23,129 nt of DNA. It comes from an uncultured Clostridia bacterium (lineage in GTDB: Bacteria; Bacillota; Clostridia; Lachnospirales; Anaerotignaceae). A model generated the notes under the pieces. The model was not told where the DNA came from. It searched no databases and saw nothing but the letters and a program-made list of their open reading frames with translations. Both the position numbers and the translations under genes were made by a program. The stretch is from positions 1-23,129 of the forward strand of contig CALASU010000145.1 in assembly GCA_937888765.1 (NCBI GenBank). The letters are read 5' to 3'. Below, piece after piece: positions 7,376 through 15,120 of this stretch; position 1 is the stretch's first letter; the number at the start of each line of letters is the position of its first letter.

Positions 7376-7653
7376 GCAATTTCATCAATTACGATCTGAT
7401 AGCTGCCGCTCTGTACCTGTGCTTTCAGTTCATCCACCTTTTGTGATTCCGTAGGGGCGGAGGCTTCCTTCATGATTTTGCGAGAAAGTTCCCTAGCGAA
7501 AATCATTTCATCAAAAGGCTCTCTGGAGCTGATCGTGATTTCATCGAAATTTTTGCCTGTATTTCTTGTAGTGCTGCTCACAGTCGGCTGCTGTTTTGTT
7601 TTTACAGCATGAATATGATGATTGATGTAGTTTCCTTCTCTGGCTATTTTCAT
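7354..7653 (-). CDS. flgM: Anti-sigma-28 factor FlgM
   Basis: FlgM binds sigma-28 in the cytoplasm and is exported when the hook is finished, freeing sigma-28 for late genes such as flagellin and cheA here. With the ATG at 7653 the product is 99 residues, normal for the family. The N-terminal half is polar and probably disordered, as known for FlgM. The C-terminal half carries the sigma-binding helices, ending KVDELKAQVQSGSYQIVIDE and IAKKML, a typical FlgM ending. An in-frame GTG lies 9 bases further upstream (7662), but GAGGTG is only well placed for the ATG, so I choose the ATG. It is the first gene of the flgM-csrA operon. Confidence 0.93.
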   Translation of the reverse strand: MKIAREGNYINHHIHAVKTKQQPTVSSTTRNTGKNFDEITISSREPFDEMIFARELSRKIMKEASAPTESQKVDELKAQVQSGSYQIVIDEIAKKMLLS

Positions 7654-7662
7654 TCTGTTCAC

Positions 7663-7861
7663 CTCGCAGTCAACGATTATACAAGATTTTTATGGGCATT
7701 TCTGTTTTTACAGAAATACCCGTCTAAATAGTATATCGTCATAAATGGGTATAAAAATAACACCTGAAAGTGGTTTTTTTCGCAGTTTCTCAGCTTTTTT
7801 TCAAAAGCAAAGGACAAATGAAACCCGCAGAAATACAAGGAATTCTGCTGTAGGGACTGAA
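7663..7861 (-). promoter_or_regulatory. Control region upstream of flgM, with an 11-bp dyad
   Basis: A TATAAT hexamer lies at 7681-7676 on the minus strand, 23 bases before the flgM ATG, but no good -35 is seen 16-18 bases upstream. Overlapping that -35 position is an inverted repeat: 7694-7704 with 7711-7721 (GGGTATTTCTG on the minus strand), fully paired if one G-U is allowed, with a 6-base loop. It lacks a T-run on both strands, so it is an operator or leader candidate rather than a terminator. I found no sigma-28 match here. Apart from these signals the stretch contains no supported gene. Confidence 0.4.
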
Positions 7862-7910
7862 AAATAAAAAAGTGTTCCCGCTTTCTTCGGAGAAAGCAGG
7901 AACACTTTTT
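7862..7910 (-). terminator. Terminator of the cheA-cheB operon
   Basis: Bases 7872-7886 and 7891-7905 form a 15-bp stem with a four-base loop. On the minus strand all positions pair (one as G-U) and six T's follow. On the plus strand the same position is a C-A mismatch, so the structure is better as a minus-strand terminator, although T's follow on that strand too. It separates the che operon from flgM. Confidence 0.93.
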
Positions 7911-7938
7911 AATGGGATTTATTTCTGATTCATATAGA

Positions 7939-9063
7939 TTACTTATATGCATTCAGATATTTCATAATGGCAGCGGGCATCTGTTCGCAGGGGTATTCTG
8001 CTACAACGGCACCCAGCTTGTATGCTTCCATGGGCATACCATATACAACACAGGATTCCTTGGACTGACCCAGTGTATGGAAGCCTTTCTGACGCATTTT
8101 CAGAAGCCCCTTTGCACCGTCCATGCCCATACCTGTCAGGATGATACCCATACCTTCCAGTACGTTGTCCGCCATAGAGGAGAATAATACGTCAACAGAG
8201 GGCATATGACCGCTTACTTTCTGCTCTTTGGTACATTTTACGGTATAATGCATACCTGTTTTTACCACACGCATCTGATAATCGCCGGGGGCAATCAGTA
8301 CCACGCCGCGTTCTACCAGATCGCCATTTTTGGCTTCACGCACTTCCATCTGACAGATACGGTTCAGACGTTCTGCGTACATGCGGGTAAAGCCCTCGGG
8401 CATATGCTGTGTAACCACGATACCGGGGGTATCTTTCGGCAGATTTTTCAGAATGGCAAGGGTTGCTTCTGTACCGCCTGTGGATGCACCGATAGCGATG
8501 ACAAAGGAATTCAGTTTGATAGAATTGTTTGTCAGTCGTGCATTCAATGCATTCAGTGCAGAATAGCCGACCGGTGGTGCAGAGGAGCTTGCGGGCGCAC
8601 CGGGTCTTCTGCCGGGTGCGTCTGTAGGTTTCGCTGCCGCTGCCGCAGGTGTCAGAGGCTGTGTAGGCACTTTTACCTTTGCGATAGAAGCAATCTTGAT
8701 CTTTGTAACCAGATTTACGATGAATGTAGGTGTTTTGATACGTACATTATCGGGCTTACGAACGAAATCGACCGCACCTGCAGAGAGGGCGTCGAATACA
8801 TTCAGATTCAGAGAAGACACCAGAATAACGGGGATAGGGTGCTTGGGAATCAGCTGACGCAGGAACTGGATCCCTGTCATTTTGGGCATTTCGATGTCCA
8901 TAGTGATAACATCGGGCTTTAATTCGGGAATTTTACGCATCGCATCAAACGCATCGACCGCATAGCCAACCACTTCCAATTCGCCGTATTTGGAAAGGTT
9001 TTCAATCAGCAGCTTACGGAAAATGATACTGTCGTCTACGATAAAAACCCTGATCTTTTTCAT
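7939..9063 (-). CDS. cheB: Chemotaxis methylesterase/glutamine deamidase CheB
   Basis: CheB removes methyl groups from glutamates on chemoreceptors (and deamidates glutamines), undoing CheR, and is activated by phosphate from CheA. The 374-residue protein has an N-terminal receiver domain: acidic DD at 10-11, phospho-acceptor Asp56 in TMDIEMP, Ser83/84 region and Lys103 in VRKP. A Pro/Ala-rich linker spans about 133-168. The C-terminal esterase domain shows its catalytic triad: Ser194 in IGASTGG, His220 in TQHMPEGF and Asp315 in GMGMDGAKGL. Length is standard. It is the last gene of the operon, 41 bases after cheR, with GAAGG as ribosome site. Confidence 0.97.
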   Translation of the reverse strand: MKKIRVFIVDDSIIFRKLLIENLSKYGELEVVGYAVDAFDAMRKIPELKPDVITMDIEMPKMTGIQFLRQLIPKHPIPVILVSSLNLNVFDALSAGAVDFVRKPDNVRIKTPTFIVNLVTKIKIASIAKVKVPTQPLTPAAAAAKPTDAPGRRPGAPASSSAPPVGYSALNALNARLTNNSIKLNSFVIAIGASTGGTEATLAILKNLPKDTPGIVVTQHMPEGFTRMYAERLNRICQMEVREAKNGDLVERGVVLIAPGDYQMRVVKTGMHYTVKCTKEQKVSGHMPSVDVLFSSMADNVLEGMGIILTGMGMDGAKGLLKMRQKGFHTLGQSKESCVVYGMPMEAYKLGAVVAEYPCEQMPAAIMKYLNAYK

Positions 9064-9104
9064 AGAAATACCTTCTTTCCTGTTTTACGGAATCGTTTTT
9101 CCGT

Positions 9105-9920
9105 TTAAAGCGGCTTCCTGTAGGTAGCCGGCATTACATAATGATACTTGGAGTTTGCACGGTTTACGCTTTCGGAATGACCGATCATCAGATAACCGCC
9201 GGGAACGGTTGCGTTATAGAATCGTTCAATCAGCGCATCCTTTGTGGGCTGGTCAAAGTAAATCATTACATTACGGCAGAAAATAACGTCGAAATGTGTT
9301 TTAAAACGAATGGGGTCCATCAGATTGAAAGGACGGAAAATGACGTTGTTTTTCAGCTCATCGGAAACCATAACTTTTTCGGGATCTGCTGTTTTTCGGA
9401 AGAAGCGTTTCTTCCAGCTGTCGGGCAGATCTTTCAGAGATTCTACATGATATTCGCCTCTCTTGGCAGTACCCATAACATTTGTGGAAATGTCTGTTGC
9501 CAGAACGCGCGTATCCCATGCGCCTGCATTGGAGCCGAGATAATCCTTGATACACATGGAGATGGTGTAGGGTTCTTCCCCTGATGAACAGCCTGCACTC
9601 CAGATATTCAGGGATTTTGTTTTCTTTGTAGAAACCAGATAGGGAAGGACAGTATTTTTCAGAAAATCAAAATGTTCCTTTTCCCTGAGGAAATATGTAT
9701 AGTTTGTGGTAAGCTTATTGAGCATTGTTTCGATGTCGCTGTAATTTTTTGTGGAAACAATGTGATCAACATATTTTGTAAAATCAGCAAAGCCTTCGTT
9801 CTGCAGTGTTGTCTGCAAACGGCTCTGAATCAGCTGTTTTTTCTTGGAAAGGTCAATGCCGTAGTTTCTTTGTACAAATGTGATCAGTCTTACAAAATCA
9901 GAATGGTTGATCTCTACCAT
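9105..9920 (-). CDS. cheR: Chemotaxis protein methyltransferase CheR
   Basis: CheR uses S-adenosylmethionine to methylate glutamates on chemoreceptors. With the chosen start the protein is 271 residues. The N-terminal helical domain begins MVEINHSDFVRLITF. The methyltransferase domain shows TNYTYFLRE (73-81, the family usually has FFR), the SAM-binding WSAGCSSGEEPYT (107-119) and FCRNVMIYFD (214-223). Two in-frame ATGs lie upstream (9926 and 9953). AGGGGG at 9935-9930 is best spaced for the ATG at 9920, and family members align from there, so the longest frame is rejected. The ATG at 9926 cannot be excluded. Confidence 0.95.
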   Translation of the reverse strand: MVEINHSDFVRLITFVQRNYGIDLSKKKQLIQSRLQTTLQNEGFADFTKYVDHIVSTKNYSDIETMLNKLTTNYTYFLREKEHFDFLKNTVLPYLVSTKKTKSLNIWSAGCSSGEEPYTISMCIKDYLGSNAGAWDTRVLATDISTNVMGTAKRGEYHVESLKDLPDSWKKRFFRKTADPEKVMVSDELKNNVIFRPFNLMDPIRFKTHFDVIFCRNVMIYFDQPTKDALIERFYNATVPGGYLMIGHSESVNRANSKYHYVMPATYRKPL

Positions 9921-9953
9921 GCTCATTACCCCCCTTTGTATTTCTAAAATCAT

Positions 9954-9992
9954 ACGGATAAGAGAAATTCTCTTATCCGTAAGTATTTTTTT
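9954..9992 (+). terminator. Strong hairpin between cheW and cheR with the T-run on the non-coding strand
   Basis: ACGGATAAGAG (9954-9964) and CTCTTATCCGT (9970-9980) make a perfect 11-bp stem with loop AAATT. On the plus strand it is followed by AAGTATTTTTTTAATTTTT. On the minus strand, the sense strand of the che operon, it is followed by ATGATTTTAG and so is not a good terminator there. No plus-strand gene ends here. It may stop antisense transcription, or act in the che mRNA as a processing or stability hairpin. Confidence 0.5.
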
Positions 9993-10013
9993 AATTTTTA
10001 GTTTTGTGATCGT

Positions 10014-10493
10014 TTAGCCTTCAATCAGTTTTTCGCAATCCATCAGGAACAATGTTTTGTCATTGCCCAGAGAAACCATCCCGCTTACCAGCTCCTGTTT
10101 GTTGTGAGGAGAAGGAGGGGAGATCTTGCTTTCATCAATGTCAGCTACCAGAGAAACGGTATCTACATAGATACCAACCTGAATGGAGTTTACTTCCAGT
10201 ACGATGATACAGGTAGAGTTTGTTGCTTCACATTCCATTTTGCCCATCTTGGAACGGATATCAATGATGGGAATGATCTGACCTCTGAGGTTGATGATGC
10301 CTTTGATATAGCCGGGCACTAGAGGCAGGGGGGTGATGTGGTAGCTTGTGATGATTTCGATGATATAAGAAGCTTTCACGCCGAAATCCAGACCGTCGGA
10401 AATGAACAGCAGATATTTCTGAGAAAGCTCGTCAGACAGATTGAGTGTTTCCAGCTCTGTGTTGATTGCTGTTACAGATGCTTCAGTAGACAT
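10014..10493 (-). CDS. cheW: Chemotaxis adaptor CheW
   Basis: CheW couples chemoreceptors to the kinase CheA in the polar array. The 159-residue protein is one CheW domain: YLLFISDGLDFGVKASYIIEI (about 27-47), PLVPGYIKGIINLRGQIIPIIDI (about 57-79, the most conserved stretch) and IVLEVNSIQVGIYVDTV. About 25 polar N-terminal residues precede the domain. A strong AAGGAGG precedes the ATG. It lies 18 bases after cheA; cheR follows behind a hairpin. Confidence 0.96.
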   Translation of the reverse strand: MSTEASVTAINTELETLNLSDELSQKYLLFISDGLDFGVKASYIIEIITSYHITPLPLVPGYIKGIINLRGQIIPIIDIRSKMGKMECEATNSTCIIVLEVNSIQVGIYVDTVSLVADIDESKISPPSPHNKQELVSGMVSLGNDKTLFLMDCEKLIEG

Positions 10494-10511
10494 AGTGCTT
10501 TCCTCCTTTTA

Positions 10512-12629
10512 TTAGTATTGCTGTGCCATCTGGTAAAGGTTCAGAGGGTCAAGGATGATTGTGATGTTACCATCCCCCAGAATGGAGCAGCCTGCGATAC
10601 CTGCTTCTTTGATGCCGAAGTTGTTGAGGTAAGAGGACAGGGGTTTTACAACAACCTGATGCTCGCCCAACAGTTCGTCTACGAACAGGCAATAGGATTT
10701 ATCTGCTGTTTCCAGCCACATCAGGATACCGTCTTCAATGTTGGTAACCTCTGTGGGGATGTTATACAGTTCGTGCAGACGGAATACAGGATAGAATTCA
10801 TCCATACGTTTTACGATTTCGCCGTGGTTTGCGTCGTTGATGATTTCATCTGCAGTTACTTTGAAGGACTGGCGGATATTCATGATGGGGATTGTAAAGA
10901 TGGAATCGCCTACGGAGATTTCCATACCGTCTGCAATCGCCATTGTCAGAGGGATTTTCAGGGTTGTTTTCATACCCATGCCTTCTTCACTTGTGATTGT
11001 TACAATACCGCCAACCTTTTCTACATTTTTCTTAACAACGTCCATGCCGACGCCTCTGCCGGAATACTCGGTTACTTCTGCGTTAGTGGAGAAGCCGGGC
11101 ATCATCAGCAGATTCAGGATTTCACGTCTGCTGTATTCGCTTTCGGGTTTGTAAAGCAGACCGTTTCTTGCAGCCTTTTCCAGAACCTTTTCGGAGTTTA
11201 CGCCTTGACCGTCATCTTCGATGCAGATGACAACTTCTGTACCTGTGTTTTCAGCGGACAGAATGATGCGGCCTTTGGGGCTTTTGCCTCTTGCGATACG
11301 TTCTTCAGCTGTTTCTTCGATACCGTGGTCCATGGAGTTACGCACGATATGCATGATGGGGTCGCCGATACCATCCAGAACTGCCTTGTCAACTTCTGTT
11401 TCTTCGCCGATGATCTGCAGTTCTACATCTTTGCCCAGTTTCTGGCTCATGTCGCGGACGATACGGTTCATTTTGCTGAATACACCTGCGATGGGCAGCA
11501 TACGGATACCCATAACGATATCCTGCAGTTCATCTGTCAGTTTTCTCAGCTGTCTTGCGGATTTTGTAAAGTTATCCAGCTTTACGCCCTGAATGTCGGG
11601 GGAGGAAGTTACCATGGATTCTGTGATAACGATTTCCCCTACAATTGCCATCAGATTGTCCAGCTTGGAAAGGTTTACGCTGATTAAGCTCTGTTTCTGC
11701 TGTGCTCTCTGCTGTGCGGGTGCACCGGCAGAAGTATCTGCAGCAGGAGCGGCAGCGGCGGGAGCAGCGGCTTTTTTCTCGGGAACAGGTGCAGCTGTTT
11801 CTGCGGGAGCAGCGGCTTTGGGTTCTTCTTCGACAACGGGAGCGAGAGCAGCATCGTTGATATGTAATTCAAAGCTGCTGATATTGCCCATGCTCTGTAC
11901 GATTTCGGAAGCCTTTTCTGCAAGAGCCTGTTCTGTGAAGGAAAGGATCAGACCGTTGTGAATGATGATATCACTTGTGTCGGGATTGCTTTCCACATCG
12001 GAAGGATAGAATTTGAAATCCAGACCTTCTTCCATCAGTGTATTGACTACCATAAATGCACGGAGGTTTTCCATGCCGATGCCTTCGTCAAAACGGATGC
12101 ACAGGAAGAAAGGAGAATTATCAGGGCAGACAAAATCCTGAGAGTCATCGGAAAGTGTCGCAGCAGCAGGTGTAGCAGCTTCTTCGGGAGCCATTTCGCC
12201 AAAGGCTACTTTAATTTTGTCTACGTAGCTATTAATATTTTCCTTCAGATTGTCGATATTCTCAGTGAGGGTTTCGCCGTTTTCGACTTTTTCAATTTCG
12301 GAACGCATGAAATCAATTGCTTCAAAGAGCATATTGAAGATTTCACGGTGCAGTGTTTCATCACATACTGCATCAAAAGCCTCAACGCCTCTGTCACGAA
12401 CGAGGAAGAACAGATCTTCCAGTTTGTGTGCAGTTGTCATGAGGGAGTTGAATTCCATCATAGCGGAAGAACCCTTGATTGTATGCATGATACGGAAAAT
12501 TTCATTTACAGCGTCTACTGTGAAGCGTTCGAGTTTTTCTGTTTCCAGCAGAATTTCGTCGAGCTGATTCATCAGAGAGTTGGTCTCGAACAGATAAGTT
12601 TCGAGTAATCCAGCCATATCGTTATCCAT
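10512..12629 (-). CDS. cheA: Chemotaxis sensor histidine kinase CheA
   Basis: CheA autophosphorylates on receptor signals and passes phosphate to CheY and CheB. With the ATG at 12629 it is 705 residues. Order: P1 Hpt domain with phospho-acceptor His49 in MHTIKGSS; P2 response-regulator docking domain about 172-258; Ala/Pro/Glu-rich linker 262-312; P3 dimerisation about 315-370; P4 kinase with the N-box HIVRNSMDHGIE (427-438), G1 EDDGQGV (471-477) and G2 GRGVGMD (524-530); P5 CheW-like domain from about 563 to the end. An in-frame ATG at 12671 would add 14 unusual residues and sits at the predicted transcription start; AAGGTGG fits the ATG at 12629. First gene of the che operon. Confidence 0.97.
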   Translation of the reverse strand: MDNDMAGLLETYLFETNSLMNQLDEILLETEKLERFTVDAVNEIFRIMHTIKGSSAMMEFNSLMTTAHKLEDLFFLVRDRGVEAFDAVCDETLHREIFNMLFEAIDFMRSEIEKVENGETLTENIDNLKENINSYVDKIKVAFGEMAPEEAATPAAATLSDDSQDFVCPDNSPFFLCIRFDEGIGMENLRAFMVVNTLMEEGLDFKFYPSDVESNPDTSDIIIHNGLILSFTEQALAEKASEIVQSMGNISSFELHINDAALAPVVEEEPKAAAPAETAAPVPEKKAAAPAAAAPAADTSAGAPAQQRAQQKQSLISVNLSKLDNLMAIVGEIVITESMVTSSPDIQGVKLDNFTKSARQLRKLTDELQDIVMGIRMLPIAGVFSKMNRIVRDMSQKLGKDVELQIIGEETEVDKAVLDGIGDPIMHIVRNSMDHGIEETAEERIARGKSPKGRIILSAENTGTEVVICIEDDGQGVNSEKVLEKAARNGLLYKPESEYSRREILNLLMMPGFSTNAEVTEYSGRGVGMDVVKKNVEKVGGIVTITSEEGMGMKTTLKIPLTMAIADGMEISVGDSIFTIPIMNIRQSFKVTADEIINDANHGEIVKRMDEFYPVFRLHELYNIPTEVTNIEDGILMWLETADKSYCLFVDELLGEHQVVVKPLSSYLNNFGIKEAGIAGCSILGDGNITIILDPLNLYQMAQQY

Positions 12630-12676
12630 AGGTATACACCACCTTATCAATTTTTGAATAATGCCTATCATGTTTA

Positions 12677-12703
12677 ATATCGACCAAAAAGAAAGAATAT
12701 TTA
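12677..12703 (-). promoter_or_regulatory. Sigma-28 promoter of the che operon
   Basis: On the minus strand TAAA (12703-12700) is followed after 16 bases by TCGATAT (12683-12677), which differs from CCGATAT in one base. Transcription would start near 12670, about 40 bases before the cheA ATG at 12629. A second TCGATAT at 12716-12710 has no matching -35. Confidence 0.72.
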
Positions 12704-12733
12704 TAGTTTATATCGACAGAAGGTGAATTTTTC

Positions 12734-14134
12734 ATGTCAAATATTTTAAAAGTCAGTGTGCCGACCGGGGGGCTGGAGAATAATACCAGAACGAACCCGA
12801 TTACGGTAAACGACGCGAATATACAGAATATTGTAGACCCCGGCAAAGTCGTAAAGCCGGATGGACAGAAAACCAATTCCGACAGGAATATGGGGGCAAA
12901 CTATGAATCGAATTTTCAGAATTTTATTGCTGCCCTGCGGGAAAGACCGGAACTGATTGAAACGCTCAAAAACATTTATTTTCAGATGGGTTCCATGGTA
13001 AGCTCCGGCATCGGAGAGGATTTTGCGGCAGAGATCGCGAAATTTCTGGAAATGACAAAGATGACGCCCGAGGAGGCTGTGAAATTTTTGCAGGAACAGG
13101 GCAGTCAGAATAATAAATTTTCTTCGGAGCTGTTTCAGGCACTGAAAACGGTGCTGAACAATACAAAATCTGTAGAGCTGAAAACATCTATTCTGACGTT
13201 TCTGAAGGCCTATAACGATGTTTCTGCCAGCGGCAATACACTCAAAAATATTGTTTCTGTATTGAAATCCATGTCGAAATATATGCCCCAGAGCTACAGA
13301 CAGGGTTTGCAGGAGGCTGCCGCGAATCTGGAAAAAAACAGCACACTTGGTGCGGCGGAAAAAAATATTACCGTATTGAAGCGGGAAATTATCCCGTTTC
13401 TTTCTGCGTATACTCAAAGAACACACGATATGGGCAAGGTAAGGGATTTTATCACACTGCTGACACTGAATACGGCAAGATATGAAAGCGGGACAATGGA
13501 AAAACTGCTGAGTGAGTTTCAGAAGATGTCCTCTTTTCAGGATTTCAAAAAGGTCTTTGGGAATGACCTGCAGGCTGTATTTGAATCTTTCCTGCAGGAG
13601 CTGACAACAGAAAAAAGCAGCAGCTTTGCCGACAGTCTTCTGTCAACGATGGAAAAAGCATTGAATGGCGAGGGTGGCTATGAAACAAAAACAGTATTCC
13701 AGAATATCATGAGTGCCTTGCTGCTGAATGAGAGTGTATATATGCCTTTACAGCATTTTATTTTCCCGCTGGAATTGTTTGGCAGACAGATGTTTTCCGA
13801 AATGTGGGTAGATCCCGACTGCGGGCAGAAGGGCGGCATAGATTACGAGGGAGAAAAAGTACGCAAGCTGCTGATCAAGTTTGATATCAAAGATGTGGGC
13901 TTTTTTGATCTGATTCTGCTCAATCAGGGGAATAAACTGGATATGCAGCTGAGATACCCCGAAAAATATCAGCCAATGGAAAAAGAAATCCGAAAAGGTA
14001 TCACAGAACTGGTCAATCGTAACGGGCTGGTATGTCAGAAACTACTTTTGACAAAATCCACCGTACCTGTTACCATTTCAGAAGTATTCCCTCAAATTTA
14101 CGAAAGGAAAAATGCAATCAATGTCAAGATATGA
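12734..14134 (+). CDS. FliK-like protein with a hook-length-control-type C-terminal domain
   Basis: A 466-residue protein without signal peptide or membrane segment. It has a polar N-terminus (1-55), a long helical middle (about 60-335) and a C-terminal region (about 378-452) with the layout of the FliK C-domain: VRKLLIKFDIKDVGFFDLIL, then a strand LDMQLRYP, then a helix (EIRKGITELVNRNG) and a final strand. FliK measures hook length and triggers FlhB to switch export from hook to filament proteins. Here the long middle is predicted helical and not the low-complexity Gln/Pro/Thr-rich linker seen in many FliK. It overlaps by 23 bases an FlhB C-domain homologue, the same pairing as B. subtilis ylqG-ylqH. 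I see family resemblance, not identity; function is inferred. GAAGGTG precedes the ATG. Confidence 0.65.
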   Translation: MSNILKVSVPTGGLENNTRTNPITVNDANIQNIVDPGKVVKPDGQKTNSDRNMGANYESNFQNFIAALRERPELIETLKNIYFQMGSMVSSGIGEDFAAEIAKFLEMTKMTPEEAVKFLQEQGSQNNKFSSELFQALKTVLNNTKSVELKTSILTFLKAYNDVSASGNTLKNIVSVLKSMSKYMPQSYRQGLQEAAANLEKNSTLGAAEKNITVLKREIIPFLSAYTQRTHDMGKVRDFITLLTLNTARYESGTMEKLLSEFQKMSSFQDFKKVFGNDLQAVFESFLQELTTEKSSSFADSLLSTMEKALNGEGGYETKTVFQNIMSALLLNESVYMPLQHFIFPLELFGRQMFSEMWVDPDCGQKGGIDYEGEKVRKLLIKFDIKDVGFFDLILLNQGNKLDMQLRYPEKYQPMEKEIRKGITELVNRNGLVCQKLLLTKSTVPVTISEVFPQIYERKNAINVKI

Positions 14135-14462
14135 TAATGAAAGATTAAACCAGAAGGCAGTTGCCTTAAAATATGACGGTACAGACATTGCACCCGTTAT
14201 TGTGGCAACGGGACTTGGCTATATGGCGGAAAAAATCGTACAGACGGCAATTGAGCAGGATGTGCCTGTATATGAGGATACTTCTCTGGCAACCCTGCTT
14301 TCCAGACTGGAACTGGGCGAAGAGATTCCGCCGGAATTGTATCAGCTGGTGGTTGATATTTACGTGTATTTTCTGAAGTTTTCCTTTGATAAGAATGATA
14401 AGGAAAAGAAACCGGAGACACCTGCTTCGACAGAATCGATACAGGAGGATACACAGCCTTGA
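14112..14462 (+). CDS. FlhB C-terminal-domain homologue (EscU/YscU/HrcU type, YlqH-like)
   Basis: This 116-residue protein corresponds to the cytosolic C-domain of the flagellar export gate protein FlhB, without the membrane part. AVALKYDGTDIAPVIVATGL (about 15-34) aligns with AVALKYD-MAPVVVAKG of FlhB, and IEQDVPVYEDTSLATLL (about 47-63) with the FlhB stretch around the exposed loop. The autocleavage motif NPTH that precedes AVALKYD in FlhB is replaced by RLNQ-K, so the protein resembles the already cleaved fragment. An acidic/Lys tail ends it. Known relatives include B. subtilis YlqH and FhlB-type proteins. The start (14112) lies inside the preceding gene, with AAAGGA just upstream; a second ATG at 14121 is possible. 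Confidence 0.88.
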   Translation: MQSMSRYDNERLNQKAVALKYDGTDIAPVIVATGLGYMAEKIVQTAIEQDVPVYEDTSLATLLSRLELGEEIPPELYQLVVDIYVYFLKFSFDKNDKEKKPETPASTESIQEDTQP

Positions 14463-14488
14463 CAAAATCCATATAAAAGGAGTGGAGA

Positions 14489-15100
14489 ATGATGAAAGAT
14501 CGTTTTATGCTGATCGACAGCTCCAATAAAGTCATCTGTGAAGGGGTGGTAAAGGAGCTGTTTCGCGGCGAAGGGGAATTCCATGTAGCAAATGGAACGG
14601 CGGCACTGAAAGACTTTGAAGTAGGGGATATTGTCCGTTTTGCTTTCCAGAATGGCAGAAAAGGTGTCTTTCAGGGGGAGATTGTGGATATTCTGAATAA
14701 CAAAATTATTCTGGAGGGAATCCGCAGCCTGGGCGGTGCTGTAAAAGAGGATATCCGTGTGAGTACGGATTTTCAGAGCCGTGTGTATATGAAGGATGAG
14801 GAAGGGCAGATCATTGCAAAGAATGTGGTGATTGCAGATATCAGTGCAGGCGGTGTGCGTGTGCTGGTCAATTCTCCCCTGCCCATGAATCGAGTGATAG
14901 AAGTGGCAATTCCCTATTATACAGAATATATCATTGTGGAAATGCAGGTTATCCGTGAACTGGAAAACGATAGGGACAGAGAATTTTTCCGAAAAAGACA
15001 CAGCTATGGCTGTCAGTTCCATAATCTGTTAAATACAGAAGAAAGCATGATTCGGGGCATGGTATTTTATATTGGGGCGAAGGCGGCGAAGAGTAACTAA
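14489..15100 (+). CDS. PilZ-domain protein (YcgR/YpfA-like)
   Basis: A 203-residue cytosolic protein with an N-terminal beta-rich region (about 1-80, YcgR-like flanking domain) and a C-terminal PilZ domain. PilZ domains bind cyclic di-GMP through RxxxR and D/NxSxxG. The second motif is intact as DISAGG (117-122), followed by VRVLVNSPLPMN. In the first, the sequence is KEDIR (86-90), with Lys for the first Arg. Proteins of this type act as a c-di-GMP brake on flagellar rotation or as regulators of surface structures; the substitution makes binding uncertain. GGAG lies 6 bases before the ATG, and the SLH gene starts 20 bases after its stop. Confidence 0.87.
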   Translation: MMKDRFMLIDSSNKVICEGVVKELFRGEGEFHVANGTAALKDFEVGDIVRFAFQNGRKGVFQGEIVDILNNKIILEGIRSLGGAVKEDIRVSTDFQSRVYMKDEEGQIIAKNVVIADISAGGVRVLVNSPLPMNRVIEVAIPYYTEYIIVEMQVIRELENDRDREFFRKRHSYGCQFHNLLNTEESMIRGMVFYIGAKAAKSN

Positions 15101-15120
15101 GGTAGACAGGAGGAAACGCA

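Noticed and set aside
7677..7952. A 91-codon minus-strand frame in the gap between cheB and flgM.
   Set aside because: It runs through the che terminator and the flgM control region, has no ribosome site and no recognisable pattern.
9921..9953. Longer CheR start at 9953.
   Set aside because: The extra residues are encoded over the ribosome site AGGGGG and directly abut a strong hairpin; CheR proteins align from the later ATG.
10338..11687. A 449-codon open frame on the plus strand, antisense to cheW and cheA.
   Set aside because: It lacks a ribosome site, is rich in Cys, Phe and His in a way typical of reverse-frame reading of biased codons, and lies over well-supported genes with full domain motifs.
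12630..12671. Longer CheA start at 12671.
   Set aside because: It would coincide with the predicted sigma-28 transcription start and place the ribosome site AAGGTGG inside the gene.
12710..12716. A second TCGATAT on the minus strand near the cheA promoter.
   Set aside because: No TAAA-like -35 lies 15-16 bases upstream, whereas the copy at 12683-12677 has one.
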